NCBI RefSeq assembly: GCF_036227265.1
Contig: NZ_CP109446.1
Location: forward strand, 7,209,001-7,273,000
Direction of reading: 5' to 3'
DNA length: 64,000 bases
Source: Streptomyces sp. NBC_01476
GTDB lineage: Bacteria; Actinomycetota; Actinomycetes; Streptomycetales; Streptomycetaceae
Under the pieces are notes generated by a model, which saw nothing but the letters and a program-made list of their open reading frames with translations, did no database searches and was not told where the DNA came from. Shown piece after piece: positions 41,280-49,500 of this stretch; position 1 is the first letter of the stretch; each line of letters starts with the position of its first letter. Both the position numbers and the translations under genes were made by a program.

Positions 41280-43005
41280 GAGGACGCACCCCCACCAGGG
41301 CGCGGCCGGCCCCGAGGACGACCAGGGTGATGACCATCTGGATCACTCCCAACGCGGCGACGGTGCCGCCGGTGCTTGTCGCTGCCAGCTGCAGCATGGT
41401 GAGTCCGAGGACCGGGGTCTTGTCGGTGACCAGGAAGACGGCCGGCTCGGCGTCGTTGAGCATGGCGACGAAGAGCAGGACGAACGAGGCGGCCATCGCC
41501 GGGGCCACCAGCCGCAGGACGACGGTCCGCATCGCCCGCCACCAGGACGCCCCCGAGGTGCGGGCCGCGTGGTCCAGATCGCGGCCGATGCCGGCGAGCG
41601 CCGGATAGAAGGCGCTGTAGCCGAAGGCCAGGCTCCGTACCGCCACCGCCAGGCCCAGACCCCACAGGCTGGCGCGCAGCGTGCCCGACCGGTCCAGGAG
41701 CGCGAAGCTCCAGAAGAACGCCATACCGGTGATCAGCCCGGGCATCATCCGCGGCCAGAGCATCCCCTGTTGCAGCGAGCCGCGGAAACGGAAGTCCGAG
41801 CGGTGTGCCACCACCGACAGCAGCGCGATGACGAGAGTGGTGAGCGCCCCTCCCACCCCGGCGATGAGAAGGCTGTCGGTGAGGGACTTGGTGTAGAGCG
41901 GATTGCCGAAGACGTCGGAGAAGTTCGCGGTGGTCAGCACCGACCACGGCGACACGAACGGCGACAGGATGGTGGTGAACGCGGTGAGCACCACCCCCAC
42001 CAGCGGCACGATCACGAACACCGCGAGGACCAGGCCGAGTACGCCGCTGAGCGCCCAGCGCACCGGGCCGATCCGGACCGCCCGTGCCGCGGTGGGCTTG
42101 CCGGTGGTCGTGGTGAACCTGGCGGTGTCGCCGACCAGCCGGTTGCGCAGGAACAGCAGTCCCGACACCGCGGCCAGCAGGCAGATCGCGCCCGCCGACA
42201 CCAGGCCCTGCCGGGAGGGGGAGACATTGACCCAGTTGTCGTACAGGTAGGTGGAGATCAGGTCGATCTTGCTGGAGAAGCCCAGGATCAGGGGCAGGCC
42301 CAGCACTTCGAGGGAGAGGGTGAAGACCAGCAGCGCGGCGTTGGTCACCGCGGGCCGCAGCAGGGGAAGGCTCACCGAGACCAGGGCACGCAGCGGCCCG
42401 GCCCCCGAGGTGCGGGCGGCGTCCTCCAGTGCCGGATCCACCGCCGTCAGGGTGCCGCGGCACAGCAGGAACACCACCGGCGCCGCCACGGTCGTACCGA
42501 CCAGCGCCATGCCCGGGATGCTGTAGAGGCCGACCGGCATGGACAGGAAGGTGTGCACCTCCAGCCACGACGAGGCGAACCCCGACGGGCTCCACATCTG
42601 CGCCCAGCCGAGGATCAGCACGATTCCCGGCAGCATCAGCGGCATGAGCAGGACCGTCGTCAGCACCCTGCGGCCCGGCAGGTCGGTACGGGTGAACAGG
42701 ACGGCGGACACCACCCCGAGGACGACCGAGCCCACCGTGTTGAGCACGGCGAACAGCACGCTGTTGGCGACCGCGGTCCACCAGTCGCCGTCGGCGAAGA
42801 GCGAGCGGAAGTTGTGCAGGGTCGGATGGCCGCCGTGCTCGTAGAGCGGGGTCGACCACAGCGACGCGACGGCGACGGGGACGACCGGTCCGACGATCAG
42901 CAGCAGGGCGGCGGCCCAGATCAGGTAGTGGCGGGCTGTGGTGGGCACCAGCGGTCGCCGGATTCCGGGGCTCCCGCGCCGCGGCCGGGACAAGGTGAGC
43001 GTCAC
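41272..43005 (-). CDS. ABC importer permease, fused two-domain (FbpB/ThiP-like)
   Basis: 577 residues from GTG 43005, which overlaps the binding-protein stop (GTGA). About twelve transmembrane helices in two homologous halves, each with an EAA-like loop: ALEDAARTSGAGPLRALVSV (half 1) and DLDHAARTSGASWWRAMRTV (half 2). Fused permeases of this kind occur in iron(III), thiamine and 2-aminoethylphosphonate importers. The upstream in-frame extension to 43134 overlaps the binding-protein gene and is not used. Confidence 0.94.
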   Translation of the reverse strand: MTLTLSRPRRGSPGIRRPLVPTTARHYLIWAAALLLIVGPVVPVAVASLWSTPLYEHGGHPTLHNFRSLFADGDWWTAVANSVLFAVLNTVGSVVLGVVSAVLFTRTDLPGRRVLTTVLLMPLMLPGIVLILGWAQMWSPSGFASSWLEVHTFLSMPVGLYSIPGMALVGTTVAAPVVFLLCRGTLTAVDPALEDAARTSGAGPLRALVSVSLPLLRPAVTNAALLVFTLSLEVLGLPLILGFSSKIDLISTYLYDNWVNVSPSRQGLVSAGAICLLAAVSGLLFLRNRLVGDTARFTTTTGKPTAARAVRIGPVRWALSGVLGLVLAVFVIVPLVGVVLTAFTTILSPFVSPWSVLTTANFSDVFGNPLYTKSLTDSLLIAGVGGALTTLVIALLSVVAHRSDFRFRGSLQQGMLWPRMMPGLITGMAFFWSFALLDRSGTLRASLWGLGLAVAVRSLAFGYSAFYPALAGIGRDLDHAARTSGASWWRAMRTVVLRLVAPAMAASFVLLFVAMLNDAEPAVFLVTDKTPVLGLTMLQLAATSTGGTVAALGVIQMVITLVVLGAGRALVGVRPRA

Positions 43006-44117
43006 CGGCCGAACGCCTTCTTCCAGCGCGCGACGATGGTGGGCTGCTGTTCGGACAGATCGGCCGGGTAGCCGCCGACGATCACATTCCCGGCCCCCAC
43101 CGCCTGCTGGATGGCGGGCAGCCCGTAGGCGCACTTCACGCCCGCCCGGTAGGGGGTGAACCCGCCTTTGCAGGCGGCTTCCTGGCCCTCCACGGACAGG
43201 ACGAAGTTCACGAAGACCCTTGCCGCCGCGGGTGACTTCGCGCCCTTGGTGACCGCGACGGCGCGCGGCACGAGGGGGGTGCCGTCGGTGAGGTAGCTGT
43301 AGTTGAGGACCTTGGCGGCGTCACCGGTGATGAGGGCGCGGACCGTGCCGCCGACGAAGTAGGTCGCCTCGTACTGGCCCTGGGCGAGCTTCTGCATCAG
43401 GTTGCCGGTGCCGGACTCGACGCCCGAGGCCGGGCCCAGGGCCTCGATGTTCTTCCAGCCCTCTTCGCCGTGCACCCCCAGGTAGCCGGCGACCGCCCCG
43501 AACTCGGTCGGGTTGCCGATGTCGGTGGTGGCGACCTTGCCCTTGGCCGACCGGGCGAACCGCGCCAGCGAGGCCATGTCCTTGGGCTGCCGGTCCTCCG
43601 GCACCAGCGCGGTGTTGAACGCGGCCACCACCGGGTCCTCGGACATCGCCACCACGCCGGGCGCGAGTCGCGCGTACGCCGGCAGGTTGGCCACGTTGGG
43701 ATCGGTGTAGTCGGCGACGTTGCCCTTCTTCACGAAGTCCAGCATTCCGACGGCGTCGGTGGTCATCACCACGTCGGCCGAGCGGGTGCCGGTCGCCGTC
43801 TCGGTGGCGTACCGCTGGAAGATCTGGGTGTCGTTCATGTCCAGCACCCGCAGCCGGATGCCCGGGTACTTCGCCTCGAAGGCCGCTGTGACCGGCTTCA
43901 TGAGCTGGTTGTCGGCGTTGGTGTAGAGCAGGAGCGACCCCTCTTTCCTGGCGGCGGCGAGGGTCGCGGCGTCCGGAGGGGTCACGGCCGAGGCCGCACC
44001 GACGTCGACGGCGGTGGCCGGCTCCTGGGACGCCGGTCCCGGGGACGAACTGCCGCACGCGGTCAGGCCGAGGGCGCATATGGCGCCCAGGACCAGGGCC
44101 TTGGTGGTTGAGGTCAT
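43002..44117 (-). CDS. ABC importer solute-binding lipoprotein
   Basis: 371 residues. The lipoprotein signal peptide with lipobox LTAC (GAICALGLTACGSSSP) is followed by a type II periplasmic-binding fold (AARKEGSLLLYTNADNQLMK, ADVVMTTDAVGMLDFVKKGN, FVGGTVRALITGDAAKVLNY). It resembles the iron/thiamine/phosphonate subgroup; there is no ferric-binding Tyr-Tyr pair that I can assign, so iron is not the default. GGAGG lies 6 nt before ATG 44117 (3 nt before ATG 44120). A GntR-type palindrome sits just upstream. Confidence 0.94.
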   Translation of the reverse strand: MTSTTKALVLGAICALGLTACGSSSPGPASQEPATAVDVGAASAVTPPDAATLAAARKEGSLLLYTNADNQLMKPVTAAFEAKYPGIRLRVLDMNDTQIFQRYATETATGTRSADVVMTTDAVGMLDFVKKGNVADYTDPNVANLPAYARLAPGVVAMSEDPVVAAFNTALVPEDRQPKDMASLARFARSAKGKVATTDIGNPTEFGAVAGYLGVHGEEGWKNIEALGPASGVESGTGNLMQKLAQGQYEATYFVGGTVRALITGDAAKVLNYSYLTDGTPLVPRAVAVTKGAKSPAAARVFVNFVLSVEGQEAACKGGFTPYRAGVKCAYGLPAIQQAVGAGNVIVGGYPADLSEQQPTIVARWKKAFGR

Positions 44118-44129
44118 CATTGTCCTCCA

Positions 44130-44142
44130 CTATTTGCAATAG
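44130..44142. promoter_or_regulatory. GntR operator upstream of the uptake operon
   Basis: CTATTTGCAATAG, a palindrome with perfect 5-bp arms, lies 12 bp upstream of the ATG 44117 start. It matches the site before the regulator gene at 44915-44927 in 10 of 13 positions. Confidence 0.75.
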
Positions 44143-44183
44143 CATCGACGGCCGCGTGAAGATCCGTCTCGGGGGGCTCTGGA

Positions 44184-44903
44184 TCAGCCGCTGAACCGCG
44201 CCGTGACGCGGGACCTGTTGGACGTCCGGCTGTGGGAACGCATCAGATCCTCCGCGAGGTCGCCGTCCCGGGCGACGATCGCGTCGAAGATGGCGCGGTG
44301 CTGTTCGTAGCGGGTCTCGGCCGCGCCGCGCCGGTCGCCGCCGACCTCGGCCAGGACGCTGCGCCGCCGTTCGTCCGCGCCGAAGGCGTCCACCATGTGC
44401 AGCATCTGGATCAGGGTCGGGTTGGCGCTCGCGCGGTCCACCAGGCCGTGGAAGCGGCGCATGTCATCGAGGATGGCGACGGCCAGTTCCCGCTCATCGG
44501 CGCTTCCGGGTTCGAGGCCCGCCCCTTTCTCCCGCACGGTGTCCGCGTGGTCGAGCAGCCGGCGCATCTCGCCGAGTTGCTCTTCGGTCGCCTTCTCCGC
44601 GGCGAGCCGCGCGGAGAGCGCGCGCAGGGCGTCCTCGATGAGGGTGACCTCGCGCAGTTCGTTCTCGTCGAACTTGGCGATCCGCACCTCGCGCGGACCG
44701 AGCCGCTCCACGAGCCGGTCCTGCTCCAGCCTCCGCAGGGCCTCGCGCACCGGGGTCGGGCTGATGGCCATGGACTCGGCCAGCCCCCGTTCGGTGACGC
44801 GTTCGCCCCGCTGCAGGGCACCGGAGATGATCGCACTGCGGATGGCGGTGTAGGCCTGGTCGCCGAGGGTCGCGGGGGAGGAGAGGTGCGGAAGCGTTCC
44901 CAT
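44184..44903 (-). CDS. GntR-family regulator, FadR subfamily (FCD domain)
   Basis: 239 residues. The N-terminal winged HTH (DQAYTAIRSAIISGALQRGE, AESMAISPTPVREALRRLEQ) is followed by an all-helical FCD effector domain (ENELREVTLIEDALRALSAR, LDDMRRFHGLVDRASANPTL, RYEQHRAIFDAIVARDGDLA) with His/Asp/Arg candidates for a metal-bound carboxylate ligand. FadR-type GntR proteins usually sense organic acids. Palindromes at 44915 and 44130 indicate autoregulation and control of the downstream operon. Confidence 0.94.
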   Translation of the reverse strand: MGTLPHLSSPATLGDQAYTAIRSAIISGALQRGERVTERGLAESMAISPTPVREALRRLEQDRLVERLGPREVRIAKFDENELREVTLIEDALRALSARLAAEKATEEQLGEMRRLLDHADTVREKGAGLEPGSADERELAVAILDDMRRFHGLVDRASANPTLIQMLHMVDAFGADERRRSVLAEVGGDRRGAAETRYEQHRAIFDAIVARDGDLAEDLMRSHSRTSNRSRVTARFSG

Positions 44904-45396
44904 GGCCGGACATACTATTCGCTATAGCAAGCCTGTCAACGGACCGTGCGGGCGGGGTCCGGCCCGGTGTCCCGGACGCCTTCGCCGTCTTGGCCGCCTT
45001 CGCCGCCGCCGATGTTCAACGCCGCGCACGCCGTCCACTGGGAACGCAGGCACGGCTTGCTTCTGTGGCGGGGACACGCCGCGGCACAGCCGCTCGGCAA
45101 GGGGCAGCTCTTCTACTTCTCGGACCGGAGTCCGGCCGCCGGCGCCAGTACGTAGTGCTCGGCGCGGTCTGCGAGGCGCCCGCCGGTGCCCGGTTCGGCG
45201 AGGAGTCCGGTGATCGCTCAAGTTCCGCCCGCCCGGCTGCCCGGCCGCGCCGTCGATGGGGCGCCACGACGAACGAACGAGGCGCGGGCGACGCCGGCCG
45301 CCTGAACCGTATGTGCCTGACCCGGCTGCCCACCCTCTGACCGCCGCCCGGGGAAAATCGCTGTCGTGGTGGGCGGAAGACGCTCAGACTCCTCCC
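44904..45396. other. Region without a supported gene
   Basis: 493 bp between the GntR gene and the TOPRIM gene. Apart from the operator, I see only open frames with poor codon bias and no motif. It separates the uptake operon from the conflict-system region. Confidence 0.5.
44915..44927. promoter_or_regulatory. GntR operator before the regulator gene
   Basis: CTATTCGCTATAG (arms CTAT/ATAG) lies 11 bp upstream of the GntR start, within the promoter region. It shares the consensus CTATTnGCnATAG with the site at 44130-44142. Confidence 0.75.
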
Positions 45397-46014
45397 ATGG
45401 CGGACATGGGGGCGTTCCGGGAGGCGGTCATCGCGTGGGCGGCCGGTGGTCCCGGCGGACCCGCGGGGGAGTTGGCCGCGCGGCTGCCCGTGCGGGCGGC
45501 CGTCCTGCTCGAAGGGCCGAGCGACGTCGCGGCCGTGGACGCGCTTGCCGCGCGCCGCGGCCGGGACCTGGCGGCAGAAGGAGTCTGTGTCCTGCCGATG
45601 GGCGGTGCGATGAGCGTCGGACGCTTCACCCGCCTCCTCGGGCCACCCGGCCTGGGCCTGCGCCTGACCGGACTGTGCGACGAGGCGGAGTACGGCTACT
45701 GCACCCGCGGCTTGGAGCGGGCCGGTGCGGCGCGGCAGGGGTTCTTCGTCTGCGCCGCGGACCTGGAGGACGAACTCATCCGCGCGCTGGGTGTGAGGAG
45801 GGTGGAGGAACTCGTCCGGGCGGAGGGGGACCTGCGCGCCCTGCGGACCTTCCTGCGCCAGCCCGCGCAGCGGGGCCGCACCTCACAGCAGCAGTTGCGG
45901 CGCTTCTTCGGCACGAAGAAAGGCCGCAAGATCCGCTACGGCCGCGTCCTGGCCGAAGCACTCGACCCCGACCGCGTACCCGCCCCCCTCGCCGGCCTGC
46001 TCGCCGCCCTCTGA
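45397..46014 (+). CDS. TOPRIM nucleotidyltransferase/hydrolase domain protein
   Basis: 205 residues from ATG 45397 (MADMGAF). A stand-alone TOPRIM fold: strand 1 with the catalytic Glu (AAVLLEGPSDVAAVDALAAR), PMGGAMSVGRFTRLL, the DxE/DxD-like LCDEAEYGY and CAADLEDELIRALG. The C-terminal basic region (FFGTKKGRKIRYGRVLAEAL) resembles the tail of OLD-type and RecR-like TOPRIM proteins. Likely a nuclease or nucleotidyltransferase without its usual ATPase partner. It ends 129 bp before the EACC1 gene, same strand, so a link to that module is possible. Confidence 0.82.
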   Translation: MADMGAFREAVIAWAAGGPGGPAGELAARLPVRAAVLLEGPSDVAAVDALAARRGRDLAAEGVCVLPMGGAMSVGRFTRLLGPPGLGLRLTGLCDEAEYGYCTRGLERAGAARQGFFVCAADLEDELIRALGVRRVEELVRAEGDLRALRTFLRQPAQRGRTSQQQLRRFFGTKKGRKIRYGRVLAEALDPDRVPAPLAGLLAAL

Positions 46015-46143
46015 CCGGGTCGGCGACCTGCGAGCCGCAGCGCGGTCGCCCGCACTCCCAACGACCGCTCCCCACCCGGCCGGTGCGGCGGAAGCCCGGT
46101 CAAGTGCCTGCCGGGGTAAGGGAATTGCTGCCACGATGTCCGT

Positions 46144-46527
46144 GTGGAAGTACGGGTGGAAGTTGCGGGTGAGCATGTCGCGGACGAGCTGCGGTCGTTG
46201 CGGGAGTGGCTTGTCGCGGAGGAATCACTGCGCGGACGGGTACGCCTGGTGGCCGTACCGTCCGGCGAGGGCACGCTCGGGACCGGGCTTGACGCCCTGG
46301 CGATCGCCCTCGGCAACGGCGGGGCCGCCACGGCCTTCGCGACGGTCGCGGTCACCTGGCTGAGGCGGCGGACGGGCCGGATCGAGGTGAAGTTCGTCAG
46401 GGCCGACGGTTCGACGGTGGAGATCAGCGCGGATCTGGTGAAGCCGCAGACGGCGCAGGAACTGCGGGAGACGGTCCGGGAGTTGGTGCGGGAACTCGGT
46501 CCCGTCGACGAAGGGACCGACGGCTGA
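46144..46527 (+). CDS. EACC1-like effector-associated constant component
   Basis: 127 residues. The pattern VRVEVAG...RSLREWLVAEESLRG, a hydrophobic glycine-rich helix (GTGLDALAIALGNGGAATAF), WLRRRTGRIEVKFVRADG and a C-terminal amphipathic helix matches EACC1, the small component defined computationally in actinobacterial NTP-dependent conflict systems with caspase or trypsin effectors. It probably bridges the membrane or a sensor to the effector. The stop overlaps the effector start (TGATG at 46525-46529), so the two are translated together. GTG 46144 is the start; 46142 is out of frame. Confidence 0.85.
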   Translation: MEVRVEVAGEHVADELRSLREWLVAEESLRGRVRLVAVPSGEGTLGTGLDALAIALGNGGAATAFATVAVTWLRRRTGRIEVKFVRADGSTVEISADLVKPQTAQELRETVRELVRELGPVDEGTDG

Positions 46528-49500
46528 TGGCTCCGCCCGGTCCACCGCACCGGCCGACCGCGCTGAGTTCCACCGGCTCCCGCGCCCTGATCGTGGGTTC
46601 GGGCCGCCACATCCCCGGTTCGCTGCTGCCCGACGTCCCGGCTGCCGGGGAGACCGTACGTGAGCTGGGCCGGACCCTGGTGGAACGGTGCGGTCTGCGG
46701 GCGGAGCATCTTCGTACCCTCACCGATCCCGAGGACCCGCGCGCCCTGGGTACCGCGCTGACGGAGGTGGCCGCCGAGGCGACCGACGTCCTGCTCCTGT
46801 ACTACGTCGGCCACGGCCTGGTCAGCCCCGGCAACGAGCTGTATCTGGCGACGCGGGCGACCAGCGACCCGGTGACCGGCCTGACGTACAACGCGCTGTC
46901 GTACCAGGCCGTGCGCGACACCCTCAGCGAATGCCGGGCCCGCTCGGTGGTCGTCGTACTCGACTGCTGCTTCGCCGGGCGCGCCCGCGGCGCGTTCGGC
47001 ACCGCGGCGACCCATGCCTTCGAACTCGCCTCTTTCGGCGGGACCTACGTGCTGACCTCCGCGTCCGCCGACGAGCAGGCCCTGGCGCCGGCCGGGGCGC
47101 GGTACACGGCGTTCACCGGAGAACTGCTCGCCCTGCTGCACGACGGCGACCGCACGGGGCTGCCCGATCTGACGGTCGAGGACGCGTACCGGCATCTGCG
47201 GCGCGTACTGCCGGCCCGGGGCCTGCCCGAGCCGCACCGGCATCTCAGCGACCGCGCCGGTGAGCTGGTGCTGGCCGGCAACCCCGCGGCCGGCCCGGCG
47301 CGCGTACCGGACCGGCCGCCGGGGACGGACCACGAAGGCCCCGAACCGCCCTGCCCCTACCGGGGTTTGCGCTCTTTCACCGCTGACGACGCGGCGTACT
47401 TCTTCGGCCGTGAGCAACTGGTCGGTGAGGTGCTGCGGAAGATGTCGGAGTGGTCCGACAACGGCGGCCCGGTCGCGGTCGTGGGACCGTCGGGGGCCGG
47501 CAAGTCCTCCCTGCTGCACGCCGGTCTGCTGCCGGCGATCCGGCGCGGCGAACTCCGGGTCACCGGCTCGGAGACCTGGCCGCACCTGTCGCTGGTCCCC
47601 GGCGAACACCCCCTGGCCACACTGGCCGGGCGGTTCACCCAGGACACCGGGGTGCCCGAGGAGGTGCTCGCCGCACGGCTGCGCGAGGACCCGGGACACC
47701 TCTCCGCGCTGGTCCGGCAGGCACTCACCCGGAAGGACGCGGGGACGGACGCCCGGAAAGACGGGACCGACACCCGGAAAGACGGGACCGACGCCGGAAC
47801 CGGCACAGCGGACGGCCGACTCCTGGTCGTGGTGGACCAGTTCGAGGAGCTGTTCACCCAGTGCGCCGACGAGGCCGAGCGCCGCGCCTTCGTCGAGGCG
47901 CTGTGCTCGGTCGGCGGACCGGACGGATCCCGGCCCGCGGCGGCGATGGTCGTGATCGCCGTCCGCGCCGACTTCTACAGCGACTGCCTGGCCTATCCGC
48001 AACTGGCCCCGACCTTCCGGGAGTTCCAGGTCCCGGTGGTGCCGATGACCCCCGGCGAACTGCGGGACGCCATCGAGCGGCCCGCGGCGGTGGCCGGCTA
48101 CCGGCTGGAGGAGGGCCTGAGCGGCCTCGTGCTGCGCGACCTGCGGATCGGTGCGGACCGGCCCGAGCCCACCGAGTCCGGTTTCCTCCCCCTGCTCTCG
48201 TACGCCCTGGAGCAGACATGGGTGCACCGCGACGGCCGTGATCTGCTCATCCAGGGGTATGAGGCGAGCGGCGGGGTGTGGCACGCCGTCACCCGGCAGG
48301 CCGACCTCGTCCACGACGGGCTCACCCCTGGCGCCCGCAAGGCCGCCCGGCAGCTGCTCCTGCGCATGGTGCACGTCAGCGAGGACTTCGAGGACACCCG
48401 GCGGCGGGTCGACCTGGCCGAACTCACCGCGGCCCGCCCCGAGGCCGAGGCGGCACACGTCGCGGCGGCTCTGGACGCGCTGGCCGGCGCCCGGCTGATC
48501 ACGGTCGACGACCGCACCGCCCAGATCGCACACGAGGCCCTGCTGCGCTCGTGGCCGCGGCTGCGGGCCTGGATCGACGAGGACCGCCGCGGGCTGCTGA
48601 TCCACCGTCAGCTCACCGACGCGGCACGCGAGTGGCACCGCACCCACGACCGTACGGTCCTGTACGGCGGCCCGCGGCTGGCCACGGCTCGCGAGCGGTT
48701 CGCGGACGCCGGCCACCGCGCGGCGCTGACCCCCGCGGAAAAGTCCTTCCTGGCGCGGAGCGTGCGCGGTCACCGGCTGCGCCGGGCATCGGTCGTGATC
48801 GGCGTCGGCGTACTGGTGGCCGCGCTGCTCAGCGGTCTGATCGCGGTGCGGCAGAGCCGGCTGGCGGCCGACCGGGCGGACACCATCGCGTCCCGCCAGC
48901 TCGCGCTGCTCGCCGACTCCCTGCGGGACGGCGACCCCGCGACGGCCCTCGGACTGAGCCTGGCCGCCTACGGCATCTCACCCACCGCCGAAGCCGGCGC
49001 CGGCGTCCTGCACTCGTACGTGACCGCCGCTCCGGTCACCCTCACCGGACCCACCGACCGGGTCTTCAACGTGGCCTACAGCGGCGACGGCCGCGTCCTC
49101 GCCGCCTCCGCCAGGGACCGGACCGTACGGCTGTGGGACGTCTCCGACCCCCGTCGGCCGGTCGCCCGCGGCGTCATCCGCACCGACGGGACCGCGGCGG
49201 TCGCCTACCGGCCCGGCGGAAGGACGCTCGCCGTGCAGACGGAGCACTCGCTGACCCTGTGGGACGTGACCGACCCCGCAGGTCCCGTCGCCACGGCGCA
49301 CCGGACAAGCCCCGCGATCAACCCGCCGCACATCGCCTTCAGCCCGGACGGCTCGGTACTCGCCGTGGCGGACGCGCACGGAGCCGTCCACCTGTGGGAC
49401 ACGGTCTCCGCCGGCCGGCCGGCGCCGCTCCCGGACCTGACGGCGGGCCCGGCGGACGTACGCGCCGTCGCCTTCGCGCCCCGGGGCAGGACGCTCGCCG

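Noticed and set aside
43002-44120. Ferric iron as the importer substrate
   Set aside because: The transporter class includes iron importers, but no Tyr-Tyr iron site is assignable in the binding protein and the neighbouring enzymes are catabolic.
45936-48773. Long minus-strand frame opposite the caspase gene
   Set aside because: Composition is Arg/Gly/Val-rich and lacks motifs; the plus strand holds a well-defined multidomain protein.
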